Positions 38,672-48,450 are shown, numbered from the stretch's first letter. The stretch is DNA of 64,000 nt from Anaerolineales bacterium (GCA_020634885.1 JACKAW010000003.1:62001-126000); one strand, 5' to 3'. Notes: a model not told the origin generated them from the sequence alone. A program made the numbers and translations.

Positions 38672-40987
38672 ATGACCGGCACAATTGAATCTGCAACAAA
38701 TAAAGAAAGCGCCCCTGCTACTGCCCCAACAGAGAACAAAGCGGTCCCTGCTCCAATCATTGGCAGCGGAGAGAAAAAAGACGGGCAGCCAGCCGCAGTT
38801 CCCGTGGAAGAAACCACCATCACCGAAGTTGAAAGAATCGTAACAACAGTTGAAGTCAAACCACATGCCTTTATCGTCATGCCTTTCGGTAAAAAGAAAG
38901 GCGGGGATGGTTCGCTGTATGATTTCAACGCCATTTATAAACAGTTGATCAAACCGGCTCTGGAAGATGCGGGGTTTGAGCCTTTCCGCGCAGATGAAGA
39001 GACAGCCTCTGGCGATATTCTGACAGATATGTTTCAGGAACTTCTGCTTGCAGACCTTGTACTTTGCGACCTGAGCATTGATAACGCCAACGCTTTCTAC
39101 GAACTTGGCATCCGCCATGCTTTCCGCAAACGCGGCGTGATGCATATTCAAGCTGGTCGTGCCTACATGCCATTTGATATTTTCAACGTCCGCACTCTTC
39201 CTTATCATGTCACTCCTGAAGGTGTGCCAGACCCCGCCCATATCAAAAATGATATTCAGGCAATTTCCCGCATGGCAAAAGACACTTGGGCGTCAGACCG
39301 AGACGCTATTCACAGCCCGATCTTTAACCTGCTTTCCGGGTTGGCAGAACCTGATCGCAAATCGCTGCGCACCCCACTGGCAACCGGCTTTTGGCGTGAA
39401 TACAACTCGTGGAGACAGCGCGTTACTGTCGCGCAGCGCCAAAAAAGAATCGGCGATATTCTCCTGCTTACCGAAGAAATCAGCAACCCGCTCATCAAGG
39501 AAGAGGCGATTGGTGAAGCTGGTAACGCCCTTGCCAACATGGGGCGGAACGAACTGGCGCTCACTCAATACCGCAAAGGGCTTGAAGTCAACTCTGGCAA
39601 TATGGAATTCCGCCGTAAAGAGGCATTTCACCTCAATCGTCTTGGTCGCGTAGACGAAGCCATTGTCAAGTTGGAAGCCCTTTTAGCTGACACGCCAAAC
39701 GACAGTGAGGCTATTTCATACCTTGGGCGCATCTACAAAGAAATGTGGGTGGATTCATGGAAAGACGTTAGCGACAAAAACAAAAAAATGAAAGCTGCTT
39801 TTGATGCCTATCACTGGCTAATTAAGGCGATTGCCACATACCTCAAAGGGTACCGCATTGACCTGAACAACCATTACCCGGGTGTTAATGCATTAACTCT
39901 TTCTGCCATTGCCATTCACCTGGCAGATAAATTCGATGATAAAAAAGACCCCGATCCGGATATCACCCGAATTCGTGGCGAGTTTGTTGAACTGCGCGGC
40001 GCATTGATCTTTGCCCTCGAAAAAGAAGTTAACAAAGACAATGCCGATTACTGGACCCTTGTCTCTCTTGCCGAGTTGCGTGCATTAACGGCGGAAAACA
40101 CATCCGCAGTCACCCGCTCATACCGCAAAGCGCTTACAGCCTCGCGTCGCAACATCTTCTTCCTTCAGGCTTCGCTTTCCCAATTAGAGATCTTAAAGAT
40201 GTTGGAAATGCGTACAGACTTTGTAGGAGCAGCCATTCTAATTCTTGAAGAAGAAATTGCCCGCATCTCCGGCGATAAAGTTATTGCTCAGGCAAAAAGC
40301 GGCAACAAACCAAAAGAAGGTCAGGTATTCCTCTTCTCTGGGTATATGGTGGATAACCCCAGGAAAATCAAAAAGACCCTGCCTGCCGATAAAATCCACC
40401 TCCTGCGTGAAGAATTAAAGAAGACCCTAATAAAAATGGGCGGCGGTCCTGAAGATATTGCCATCCTTGCCGGACTCTCTGCAGGAAGTGAGATTGTCTT
40501 TGCTGAAATCTGTGCTGAGCTGGGACTTCAAGTTAATGTACATTTACCGCTTTCTGAATCAAAATACATCCGCGAGTTTGTCTCTGTTGGCGGTGAAGAT
40601 TGGGTGGATCGTTTCCACAAAGTATGCAGTCACCCTAGCGTGGTCGAATATTATCAGACAGAGCAGGTCGGGCAACCCAAAAAGAATACCGACCCATACG
40701 AACGCAACAATCGCTGGGCATTGTATTCCTCTCTCATTCGAGGAGTATCCAAGGTTGCCTTGATCGCCGTCACAAACAATGTAAGTGGACGTTCCAAAGA
40801 CCGCGATGAATATCTCACGCAGCACATGGTTGAATTGATGCGTGACACCGGTGGAAAAATCGAATCCATCAATACCGCCAAATATTTTTATGACGACGTC
40901 GAATTGAAAGTTTCGCCAAAAGAAAGCGCCAAAGAAACAGCAAAGCCTAAAAAAGAGGCGAAAAAATCCACACGGAAAAAGAAGTAA
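38672..40987 (+). CDS. Deoxyribosyltransferase-like / TPR (DUF4071) / SLOG-like protein, copy 1
   Basis: 771 aa. After a disordered Pro/Ala/Glu-rich tail (1-62) comes a nucleoside deoxyribosyltransferase-like domain: AFIVMPFGKKK (67-77), PFRADEE (104-110), ADLVLCDLSIDNANAFYELG with probable catalytic E144. Residues about 240-540 are TPR-like helices of the MAP3K TRAFs-binding (DUF4071) type (ELALTQYRKGLEVN, AEAI-type repeats). The C-terminal domain (about 555-745: VFLFSGYMVDNP, AGLSAGSEIVFAE, VHLPLSESKYIREFV) looks like a SLOG/LOG Rossmann domain. The tail is Lys-rich. The set recalls DrHyd-TPR proteins proposed as bacterial relatives of the ASK signalosome. It is the third gene of the peptidase/SLATT operon. 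Confidence 0.75.
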   Translation: MTGTIESATNKESAPATAPTENKAVPAPIIGSGEKKDGQPAAVPVEETTITEVERIVTTVEVKPHAFIVMPFGKKKGGDGSLYDFNAIYKQLIKPALEDAGFEPFRADEETASGDILTDMFQELLLADLVLCDLSIDNANAFYELGIRHAFRKRGVMHIQAGRAYMPFDIFNVRTLPYHVTPEGVPDPAHIKNDIQAISRMAKDTWASDRDAIHSPIFNLLSGLAEPDRKSLRTPLATGFWREYNSWRQRVTVAQRQKRIGDILLLTEEISNPLIKEEAIGEAGNALANMGRNELALTQYRKGLEVNSGNMEFRRKEAFHLNRLGRVDEAIVKLEALLADTPNDSEAISYLGRIYKEMWVDSWKDVSDKNKKMKAAFDAYHWLIKAIATYLKGYRIDLNNHYPGVNALTLSAIAIHLADKFDDKKDPDPDITRIRGEFVELRGALIFALEKEVNKDNADYWTLVSLAELRALTAENTSAVTRSYRKALTASRRNIFFLQASLSQLEILKMLEMRTDFVGAAILILEEEIARISGDKVIAQAKSGNKPKEGQVFLFSGYMVDNPRKIKKTLPADKIHLLREELKKTLIKMGGGPEDIAILAGLSAGSEIVFAEICAELGLQVNVHLPLSESKYIREFVSVGGEDWVDRFHKVCSHPSVVEYYQTEQVGQPKKNTDPYERNNRWALYSSLIRGVSKVALIAVTNNVSGRSKDRDEYLTQHMVELMRDTGGKIESINTAKYFYDDVELKVSPKESAKETAKPKKEAKKSTRKKK

Positions 40988-40999
40988 GAAAGCTTTATG

Positions 41000-41029
41000 A
41001 AACCCGTCCAAAATGACGGGTTTCTTTTT
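41000..41029 (+). terminator. Intrinsic terminator between the two paralogues
   Basis: AAACCCGTC / GACGGGTTT arms followed by CTTTTTT. It isolates copy 1 from copy 2, which has its own TACAAT box near 41048. Confidence 0.9.
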
Positions 41030-41103
41030 TCCAACCTTCATATTCTTGATACAATCAAGAGAATAGTTACGCATTCCTTTTTTATTGTCAAAGGATTATA
41101 AAT

Positions 41104-43461
41104 ATGTCTGAAACAGATCAAAACCTACCGCAAGAACAAGTTGCCCCAATACTTCCCTCTGCGCAAAAAAACATCACCAGTCAAACTCCAACCCCATCTA
41201 TTCAAGCAGTTCCTCCACCCGAAAATGCGAATACTACAAAAATAAGAAACTCATCTCTTAATGATGAAGGCGATTCTCCAAGCGCCTCGGGAAAATCTCT
41301 ACGTCCCGAAGTAAAACCACACACATTTGTTGTAATGCCATTTGGGAAAAAAACCGGTTCCGATGGGCAACCCTTTGATTTCAATGCCATTTATCACACA
41401 TTGATCAAACCCGCCATCGAAAGGGCGGGGTTTGAGCCCTTCCGCGCAGATGAAGAAACTTCCTCAGGCGATATTTTGACAGACATGTTTCAGGAACTCT
41501 TACTGGCAGATATGGTCATCTGTGATCTAAGCATTGATAACGCAAACGCTTTCTACGAGTTGGGCATTCGCCATGCACTACGAAAACGGGGGGTTGTCCA
41601 CATTCAGGCGGGACGGGCATATATGCCTTTCGATATTTTCAATGTCCGCACTTTGCCATATCACATCACCCCCGAGGGAGTTCCCGACCCTGCATACATC
41701 AAGAACGATATCAAAGCCATCGCCCGCCTCATAAAAGATACCTGGGCAACTGACCGCGAAATGATCCACAGCCCGATCTATAACCTGTTAAGTGGGCTAA
41801 AAGAACCAGAGCGCAAAAGCCTGCAAACCCCGCTGGCAACCGGCTTCTGGCGGGAATATGACGAATGGCAGGAAAAAGTTACGGTCGCTCAACGTGACAA
41901 ACACATTGGCGATATTCTTCTGCTGACAGAAGAGATCCGAAACCCGCTCATCCGAGAAGAAGCAATTGCCGAAGTTGGACGGGCGCTTACCAACCTGGGG
42001 CGCAACGAACTCGCACTAAAACAATACCGCGAAGGCGTTCATGTCAACGCAGACAACCTTGAATTTCGGCGTGAAGAAGCCTTTCATCTCAACCGCGTAG
42101 GACGCATAAACGAAGCCATTGTCAAACTGGAAAATATTCTGGAAGATAACCCAAAAGATACAAAATCAATTTCGTATCTAGGACGCATTTACAAGGAAAT
42201 GTGGACCAATTCCTGGAAAAAAGTACGAGATGAAAAGAAACGCCTAAAGCAAGCGTTCACCACCTATCACTGGCTTATTCAAGCAATTGACACTTACATG
42301 AAAGGGTTTCAAATAGACCTGCGAGACTACTACCCGGGCATTAACGCGCTAACACTTTCGTACCTTGCCATACATCTTGCCGATAAATTCGACGACAAAA
42401 AGAAACCCGACCCAGATATCACAAGAATACGCCAACGATTACCCCAACTTGAAAGCACCCTGCAGTTCAGCCTTGAAAGCCAGATGTCTCTGGAACAAGA
42501 TAAAGTGGATTACTGGACACTCGTCTCCATGGCTGAACTACGTCTGCTAATATCAAACGACAAAGCGGAAGTTCTGCGCGCCTATCGAAAAGCCGTCGCC
42601 GCCCTGCGGCGTGATATTTTCTCGCTGCGTTCATCCCTTCAACAACTTGAAATGATCAAATCCCTGGGCATTCGCGTGTCTCTTGTTGAGCCCTGCATAA
42701 AATTGATCAAAGATGAGATTCGCCTTGCCAGTGCAGGAGATGCCGGATACCTATCCAACCTTGAAAAAAGCGGAAAAGCCAAAGGCAGACGCGCTTTATT
42801 GTTTACAGGGTACATGATGGATTACCCCAACAAAGATAAAAAATTACTTCCAGCCGAAAAAGAGAGCGAGATACGCCACGAAATTCGAAAACGAATCGAA
42901 AAGTTCCAAGCCACACCCAACGACAGAGCCTTCCTTTCCGGGCTTTCTGCCGGAAGCGAGATCATCTTTGCTGAAGAATGTATTGCCGCTGGAATCAAAA
43001 TCAAAGTATTTCTACCCCAAAGCGACTCAACTTACATTCGCAAATTCGTCTCCCCCGTCAGCGAAGAATGGGTGGATAGATACTACAAAGTCAGGAACGA
43101 CCCACTCGTAGATGAAATCTATCAGACCGAACATCTCGGCTTGCCAAAAGATGGCGACAACCTGTTTGAGCGCAACTGCCGCTGGGCGGTCTACTCCGCA
43201 CTGGGGCGCGTTGGCATTGACAATATGTTTCTTATTACAGTGGCAAGTGAATTTGTTGGCGAAACCAAAGATCGCGATATTATCCTCACTCGCTACATGA
43301 TCGAAACAGTTCGCACCCTTGGCGGCAGAGTGGAAAGTTCCATCAACCCCACAAAATACATCCGCAAGGCTATTAACAAAGCGCTTGAACAAATGATCCT
43401 CGAAGGAAACCCAGAGAAGAAAAACAGCACGTCCAAACTTCTTAAAAAAGTAAACCCATAA
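41104..43461 (+). CDS. Deoxyribosyltransferase-like / TPR (DUF4071) / SLOG-like protein, copy 2
   Basis: 785 aa, with the same domain order as copy 1: disordered tail to about 68, deoxyribosyltransferase-like domain (VVMPFGKKTG, ADMVICDLSIDNANAFYELG, E152), TPR region, and SLOG-like C-terminal domain (LLFTGYMMDYP, LSAGSEIIFAEEC). In one ungapped 59-residue stretch from FQELLLAD to RTLPYH the copies differ at only four positions, while the N-terminal tails are unrelated. It has its own promoter-like box and a preceding terminator. The tandem arrangement suggests duplication followed by divergence of partner or signal specificity rather than of catalysis. Confidence 0.75.
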   Translation: MSETDQNLPQEQVAPILPSAQKNITSQTPTPSIQAVPPPENANTTKIRNSSLNDEGDSPSASGKSLRPEVKPHTFVVMPFGKKTGSDGQPFDFNAIYHTLIKPAIERAGFEPFRADEETSSGDILTDMFQELLLADMVICDLSIDNANAFYELGIRHALRKRGVVHIQAGRAYMPFDIFNVRTLPYHITPEGVPDPAYIKNDIKAIARLIKDTWATDREMIHSPIYNLLSGLKEPERKSLQTPLATGFWREYDEWQEKVTVAQRDKHIGDILLLTEEIRNPLIREEAIAEVGRALTNLGRNELALKQYREGVHVNADNLEFRREEAFHLNRVGRINEAIVKLENILEDNPKDTKSISYLGRIYKEMWTNSWKKVRDEKKRLKQAFTTYHWLIQAIDTYMKGFQIDLRDYYPGINALTLSYLAIHLADKFDDKKKPDPDITRIRQRLPQLESTLQFSLESQMSLEQDKVDYWTLVSMAELRLLISNDKAEVLRAYRKAVAALRRDIFSLRSSLQQLEMIKSLGIRVSLVEPCIKLIKDEIRLASAGDAGYLSNLEKSGKAKGRRALLFTGYMMDYPNKDKKLLPAEKESEIRHEIRKRIEKFQATPNDRAFLSGLSAGSEIIFAEECIAAGIKIKVFLPQSDSTYIRKFVSPVSEEWVDRYYKVRNDPLVDEIYQTEHLGLPKDGDNLFERNCRWAVYSALGRVGIDNMFLITVASEFVGETKDRDIILTRYMIETVRTLGGRVESSINPTKYIRKAINKALEQMILEGNPEKKNSTSKLLKKVNP

Positions 43462-43517
43462 AACAAAGATCCGCCCTCACCAGCGGGTCTTAATCATCTG
43501 CCGAAATAACATAATCC

Positions 43518-44123
43518 ATGAATCCCTTATTTGTCATCGTTGGCGCAAGCGGCGTGGGGAAAACCACGCTCATGAACCTTCTCAAAACCCGCCATCAATT
43601 CGCCGTTGCCTATGAACAGCATATTGAGCGTCCCTTTCAAAAACTCTTCAAACAGGATGCAAAATATGCCCTTGCCAACCAAATAGACTACCTGCTAATG
43701 AGAGCAGAACAAGAAAGGGATTTACGGAACAGCGGCGCCCCAGCATTAATGGATGGCGGGCTCGACCTCGATTTTTACGGCTTCACGCGCCTCTTTCATC
43801 ATCGAGGCTGGCTCAGCGCTGCTGAATTTGATCTCTGCCGAAGGCTTCATCACCTTACACGTCAATCCCTGCCCCCGCCCGATCTCATCATCCACCTGCA
43901 AGCAAATGAACAAACCATCAGACAAAGACTCGCTTCGAGAAACAGGATCAATATTGCATCCAGTGAAGATGCGGAATTACTTGATGGGTATGTGATGAAG
44001 TGGTTAAGTCAAATCCCTCCATCGAAAATCCTGCAATTGGATGTATCACAAGAAAGTATAAATTTCCCTGTGAGTATCCCCATTATCCTTGATAAAATCA
44101 GAGCTATTCATGGAAAATCTTGA
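43518..44123 (+). CDS. Deoxynucleoside kinase family protein
   Basis: A P-loop kinase of 201 aa: Walker A GASGVGKTT at 8-16, an acidic residue in VAYEQHIERPF for the substrate 5'-OH, DGGLDLDFYGFTRLF in place of the usual ER-S-D-R region, and the LID-like RQRLASRNRIN. This is the dGK/dAK/dCK-like family that phosphorylates deoxynucleosides, though the DGG variant of the ERS motif is unusual. A CATAAT/TAACAT box lies just before the ATG. Its end overlaps the following methyltransferase by 14 bp. It follows two deoxyribosyltransferase-like proteins, which makes a nucleoside-salvage link conceivable. Confidence 0.8.
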   Translation: MNPLFVIVGASGVGKTTLMNLLKTRHQFAVAYEQHIERPFQKLFKQDAKYALANQIDYLLMRAEQERDLRNSGAPALMDGGLDLDFYGFTRLFHHRGWLSAAEFDLCRRLHHLTRQSLPPPDLIIHLQANEQTIRQRLASRNRINIASSEDAELLDGYVMKWLSQIPPSKILQLDVSQESINFPVSIPIILDKIRAIHGKS

Positions 44124-45009
44124 CGAACTCAAACACCAGACAAGCGGCACACCAACATATAAACTGGCAAACGCAAATGTATTCGTTTCAGCAGGCGGGT
44201 TTCATTACATAGACCATCTCGACCCGATGACCGAGGTTTCACCAGAAATTGACGGCAGCGCCCTGACCGATGAAGAAATAACCTACATTGAAAAATCGCT
44301 GCAATCGAACCCGGAGCGGTTGGAAAACCAGGTCTCGGCAGTAAGGCGGCATGGAGAACTCAAGGGCAAACGCGTTTTGGATATTGGCTGCGGCGGCGGG
44401 TTATTTCTTGCCAAACTAAAAACCGCCGGTGCAGAGGTTATCGGCGTGGAACTAAGCGACACGCGCGCATTCTATGCAAAAAATAAATATGGCTTTGAGG
44501 TGGTAAAGCGCACCATCGAAGATGCTTCTTGGAAACCATTTTATGGAACGTTCGATATCGTCACTTTATGGGATGTGATCGAACACGTCAATTACCCGTT
44601 GGCAACCGTGCAAATAGCCGCCAAATTACTAAAGCCTGGCGGCATCCTTTTAATAGATACCCCCTGCCGCGATGCGTTCTATCATCGCTTTGGCGAATTC
44701 ACATACAAATTATCAGGCGGGCGCTTCCCCACGTTTCTAAACACCATGTACTCGGCAAAGCCATTTGGTCACAAGCAAATTCTTTCGCTCACCGAAATGC
44801 GCGGGCTATTTGAAGCCGCTGGTTTGGAGGTTGCCGAGCTAAACCGTTTTCATGAGCTTTCTTTCCCCTATAGTTTTTATTTAAAAAAGCTGGTTCGCTC
44901 TAACCTGCTGGTTAAACTGCTCCTGCCATTTGCGAATTTGTTTTTTGTGGTTTTTCCCATTCGCAATAAAATGCTGGCAATCGGTAAAAAGGGACTTTCG
45001 CCTTCGTAA
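44110..45009 (+). CDS. Class I SAM-dependent methyltransferase
   Basis: SAM motif LDIGCGGGLFLAKL near residue 85, acidic GVELS, and LWDVIEHVNYP with LLKPGGILLIDTP identify a Methyltransf_23/UbiG-like methyltransferase. About 80 N-terminal residues precede the fold and the C-terminus carries two hydrophobic segments (VKLLLPFANLFFVVF), pointing to membrane contact and a lipid-linked or glycan substrate. The ATG at 44110 lies inside the kinase gene; TTG seven codons earlier is less likely. Substrate unknown. It converges on the M50-like gene with hairpin-forming sequence between. Confidence 0.8.
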   Translation: MENLDELKHQTSGTPTYKLANANVFVSAGGFHYIDHLDPMTEVSPEIDGSALTDEEITYIEKSLQSNPERLENQVSAVRRHGELKGKRVLDIGCGGGLFLAKLKTAGAEVIGVELSDTRAFYAKNKYGFEVVKRTIEDASWKPFYGTFDIVTLWDVIEHVNYPLATVQIAAKLLKPGGILLIDTPCRDAFYHRFGEFTYKLSGGRFPTFLNTMYSAKPFGHKQILSLTEMRGLFEAAGLEVAELNRFHELSFPYSFYLKKLVRSNLLVKLLLPFANLFFVVFPIRNKMLAIGKKGLSPS

Positions 45010-45042
45010 GCCCAAAGCATGAAACCGCAGCTTGCGGCAAGT

Positions 45043-45795
45043 TCATCGAACTTGCACTCCCATGATATATGCCATTCCCCGTCTGAGAAGATGTGATGGG
45101 ATCAATAAAACGATATGAACAATGTTGCTGAGTGCAAAGAGTAGTGCCACAGAACGCAGCAAGGGGTCAAGAACCGGCTCGACATTTTCCAACATCCATG
45201 TACCTGCACCGGCGATAAGAGCCAGCACCAATAACGCCCCCAGCCACATCCCCAGGGGCAGCCAGGCGTGACGGTCTGATTCGGAAGGCAGCATGGTGCT
45301 GGAAACCGCAAAGGTGAGGTAAAACCACAGGTAGAAATCAGGTATGGCTGGCAAAAGTCCCACGCCCATCAAAAAGAGGCGCATTTGCCCGTTACTAAGC
45401 ACATGCCAGAGCGCATCCAAACGTAATTGAACAACACCTGCATATGCCACAAATGCCGTCCCTGTAATGATGGGCGCCAGCCCGATCAACGAATCGCGCA
45501 AGATATCTGATTTCTCGGTTTCCACATAGCCAAGGGTTAGGTATCCATCTCCCGATGCGTGTGGGATGAGGGAAAACCCGCCTGTGCGTACACGCAATAA
45601 TTTTGCCATTAGGTAGTGGCTAAGTTCATGCAAAAATACGCCCGGAAAAAAAAGCATTGCATAAATTGCGATGGTTAATGGTTTGCTTCTTGTAATAAGA
45701 AACAAGATCAATTGAATTTCACGATGTAAAAGCCGCTGGAGATATACCAGCGGCACCAACATCAAGGCAAACCAAAGCAGACCTGTGAATTGCAC
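45043..45795 (-). CDS. M50-like membrane metallopeptidase
   Basis: 250 aa with about six membrane helices and a zinc motif HELSH (H56, E57, H60) inside the second one, as in site-2-protease-like and DUF3267-like proteins. A second-metal-ligand motif of classical M50 (LDG) is not evident, so activity is uncertain. It lies 6 bp downstream of tpiA on the same strand and is probably the last gene of the kinase-tpiA unit. The hairpin GCAAGTTC-ATC-GAACTTGC (45037-45055) overlaps its stop codon. Confidence 0.7.
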   Translation of the reverse strand: MQFTGLLWFALMLVPLVYLQRLLHREIQLILFLITRSKPLTIAIYAMLFFPGVFLHELSHYLMAKLLRVRTGGFSLIPHASGDGYLTLGYVETEKSDILRDSLIGLAPIITGTAFVAYAGVVQLRLDALWHVLSNGQMRLFLMGVGLLPAIPDFYLWFYLTFAVSSTMLPSESDRHAWLPLGMWLGALLVLALIAGAGTWMLENVEPVLDPLLRSVALLFALSNIVHIVLLIPSHLLRRGMAYIMGVQVR

Positions 45796-45801
45796 GTTCT
45801 C

Positions 45802-46560
45802 CTACTTTGCTGCCGCCTTAACAATAGCAGTAAAATCGTCCACTTTCAAACTGGCTCCTCCCACCAGAGCGCCATCAATATCAACCTGTGAGAAGAATTC
45901 TGCAGCGTTGGCAGAGGTTACAGAACCGCCATATAAAATGCGGATGGTTTGAGCGATTTCTGCGCCAAAGAGTTCAGTAAGCACCGGTCGAATCATTTCG
46001 CCGTGTACTGCCTGCGCATTTTCAGCGCTTGATGCTTTGCCCGTGCCAATTGCCCAAACAGGTTCATATGCAACCACAATACGAGAGGCGAATTCGGATG
46101 ATACACCCTGCAAGCCAAGGCGCGTCTGTGAGGTGACCACCTGTGAGGTTTCGCCGGCTTCGTATTGCGCCAGGGTTTCCCCCACACATACGATCGGCGT
46201 CAAGCCTGCTTTTTCAGCAGCGATGAGTTTCTTGTTTACGGTTTCATCAGTTTCGCCGAAATACGCGCGGCGTTCTGAGTGTCCTAGAATTACGTAGCCG
46301 CATAGTTCCTTCACCATGCCGGGAGCAGATTCGCCGGTGAATGCGCCTTTTTCTTCCCAGTGCATGTTTTGAGCGCCAAGCCCTACACTGGTGCCCTTGA
46401 GCATTTCAGCTGCCTTTGAAAGAGCTATAAATGGCGGGCAGACTACTTTTTCCACGCCGCTTATTTCTTCCAATTTACCAACCATTGCTGAAAGAAGTTC
46501 CTGCGTTTCAGCAATGGTTTTATTCATCTTCCAGTTTCCTGCCACAAATGATGTTCGCAT
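45802..46560 (-). CDS. tpiA: Triosephosphate isomerase
   Basis: TpiA interconverts dihydroxyacetone phosphate and glyceraldehyde 3-phosphate. GNWKMN (catalytic Lys) at the N-terminus, GHSERRAYFGE (catalytic His), AYEPVWAIGTGKAS (catalytic Glu) and ILYGGSV are all intact. At 252 aa it is complete. The start at 46560 has AAAGGAG at the right distance; the longer in-frame reading from 46578 overlaps the kinase end and is rejected. It follows the PknB-type kinase gene by 10 bp, so glycolytic and signalling genes are translated from one message. Confidence 0.97.
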   Translation of the reverse strand: MRTSFVAGNWKMNKTIAETQELLSAMVGKLEEISGVEKVVCPPFIALSKAAEMLKGTSVGLGAQNMHWEEKGAFTGESAPGMVKELCGYVILGHSERRAYFGETDETVNKKLIAAEKAGLTPIVCVGETLAQYEAGETSQVVTSQTRLGLQGVSSEFASRIVVAYEPVWAIGTGKASSAENAQAVHGEMIRPVLTELFGAEIAQTIRILYGGSVTSANAAEFFSQVDIDGALVGGASLKVDDFTAIVKAAAK

Positions 46561-46570
46561 CTTTGCTCCT

Positions 46571-48361
46571 TTATTCAATGGTTTCCAAAATCTCGCCAGC
46601 CATATTTCGTACCCACTCTGGCATACTTAGATCAGAAGACAAAGTGGTCAAAATAATCCTTGCTGAATCATCATTACCCGAAGCCTTATCGATCTCAGCC
46701 TTTAATAAGTGGATCTCTGGCAATCTGGGTTGAATTTTTTCTGCATTTGCCAGGTTTAGTTTGGCGTCTTCCAAACTTCCGTTATACAGGGCGTATCGCC
46801 CACGAACGACATAACCAAATGGAAGGTCAAAACCGTCAACCCGTTCAAAAAATATAAAGAGGGGCATGTCCTTCTCACTGGCGGCACGATACACGGCTTC
46901 ACGCAAACCAAATTTCGCTTCCTCCGGCATGGATTCGCCGTGGTTAAACGCCGCTAAACGCATGTACATCCCTGCGGCGGGGATCCATGCATCGCGTATC
47001 TTGAAATCTTCGGCAGCTTTTAAGTAAAAATCCTGGTCGTTGGGACCAGCCAAATTTGCCGCCTGCGCCAGCGCTTCATAACATGGCACTTTCAAGCCCG
47101 CATCCCAATATGCCAATGAAAGCTGTAAATGAGCAGCCGGGTCACCCGGGCTACTTTCAACCAATTTCATTGCTTCATCAATCGCAGGGGTCATCCTTTC
47201 GCCAGGGACTGGAGAAGATACAGTTGGGGGTTCCTGCGCAAATGGGGTGGACGTGGAACTTTCCACAAAAGGTGTTGAGGTTGGCAAAGCGGACCTGCCC
47301 TGTGAATCCGTTAATATGTTTCGTACAATAATAAGCCCCAGCGCAAAACAGAGGACAACTACAAACCCCACAGAAGCCCACATCCACGAAAAACGCTTCT
47401 CTGCCGCAACCGGAGCCGAGTCTACAGGTTGAGCCGCGCCTACACTGCGCGTTTGCGTCGCAGCCGCATTCACCATACTGGTTTTCAACGTATTAGGACG
47501 CATGGTGATATTTGTTCCACGTACGGGAACCCCAGCCTCAACCCAGGCATGTCGAAAGGCGGAGATCAACTCGCCAATCGTCTCGTAGCGATCCAAGCTG
47601 TTCTTGGCAAGAGCCTTTAATAGCACCTTTTGCACTGATTCTGGTACATTCGCATTGATGGAACGCGGAAGCGGTAACGGTGTGTAAATATGGTCGTGGA
47701 TGATAGAGAATGGCGTATCTGCACTAAACGGAACCTGTCCCACCACCATTTCGTAAAGCATCACGCCAAATGAATAAATATCGGTTTTGCCATCCAGGTC
47801 TTTCTTGCCCATCGCCTGTTCAGGTGAAATATATTGCGGTGTCCCCATGATCGAATCGGAGGACATCGTAGATTCGCCGTCTTGTGCAATGCGCGCCAGA
47901 CCAAAATCCGTCAGATAGATGACATTATCCTTCGAGATCATCACATTAGACGGTTTAATATCACGATGCAAAACGCCTTGCTGATGAGCATGGCTCAACG
48001 CTGCCCCTACCGCATCCACTACATTTTCGATCTCATCGGTTGCGAGCATTCCGGCATTCATACGCGCCTTGAGCGTATCCCCTTCAATGAATTTCATCAC
48101 CAAATAGGGGCGCCCTTCATGCTCCGCGTAATCGTACACTGGAACAATATTGGGGTGCTCCAACCTTGCCACCACCCGCGCCTCGCGCTGGAACCTGGAA
48201 ATGAATGTAGAATCTTCGTTGAATGCCTGATGCAAAACTTTTAACGCCACATACCGATCAAGTGAAACATGATAGGCTTTATACACGGTCGCCATTCCAC
48301 CCTGCCCAAGCTGTTCGATGACCTGATAAGGACCAACGTATTCGCCCGGTTTAAATGCCAT
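46571..48361 (-). CDS. PknB-type Ser/Thr protein kinase with TPR-like exterior domain
   Basis: 596 aa. The kinase domain (1-270) has the Gly loop LGQGGMATVYKA, ATP Lys in VALKVLHQ, catalytic HRDIKPSNV, DFGLARIAQDG and SPEQAMG. One membrane helix (about 330-352: SWMWASVGFVVVLCFALGLI) is followed by a Ser/Thr/Pro linker and an extracytoplasmic TPR-like domain (DPAAHLQLSLAYWDAGL, ALYNGSLEDAKLNLANAEKI) in place of PASTA repeats. It should phosphorylate cytoplasmic targets in response to an outside cue. Co-transcription with tpiA, and YvcK and gap encoded nearby, suggest links to central metabolism; YvcK is a known PknB/PrkC target in other bacteria. Confidence 0.93.
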   Translation of the reverse strand: MAFKPGEYVGPYQVIEQLGQGGMATVYKAYHVSLDRYVALKVLHQAFNEDSTFISRFQREARVVARLEHPNIVPVYDYAEHEGRPYLVMKFIEGDTLKARMNAGMLATDEIENVVDAVGAALSHAHQQGVLHRDIKPSNVMISKDNVIYLTDFGLARIAQDGESTMSSDSIMGTPQYISPEQAMGKKDLDGKTDIYSFGVMLYEMVVGQVPFSADTPFSIIHDHIYTPLPLPRSINANVPESVQKVLLKALAKNSLDRYETIGELISAFRHAWVEAGVPVRGTNITMRPNTLKTSMVNAAATQTRSVGAAQPVDSAPVAAEKRFSWMWASVGFVVVLCFALGLIIVRNILTDSQGRSALPTSTPFVESSTSTPFAQEPPTVSSPVPGERMTPAIDEAMKLVESSPGDPAAHLQLSLAYWDAGLKVPCYEALAQAANLAGPNDQDFYLKAAEDFKIRDAWIPAAGMYMRLAAFNHGESMPEEAKFGLREAVYRAASEKDMPLFIFFERVDGFDLPFGYVVRGRYALYNGSLEDAKLNLANAEKIQPRLPEIHLLKAEIDKASGNDDSARIILTTLSSDLSMPEWVRNMAGEILETIE

Positions 48362-48450
48362 ATTCGAAACTCCATTAACAAATTTTCTCCATTATAGCCG
48401 AGCAATAGGAACTCTGACCAAACATTTGTGAAATGAGAGTTAGTTAATAT

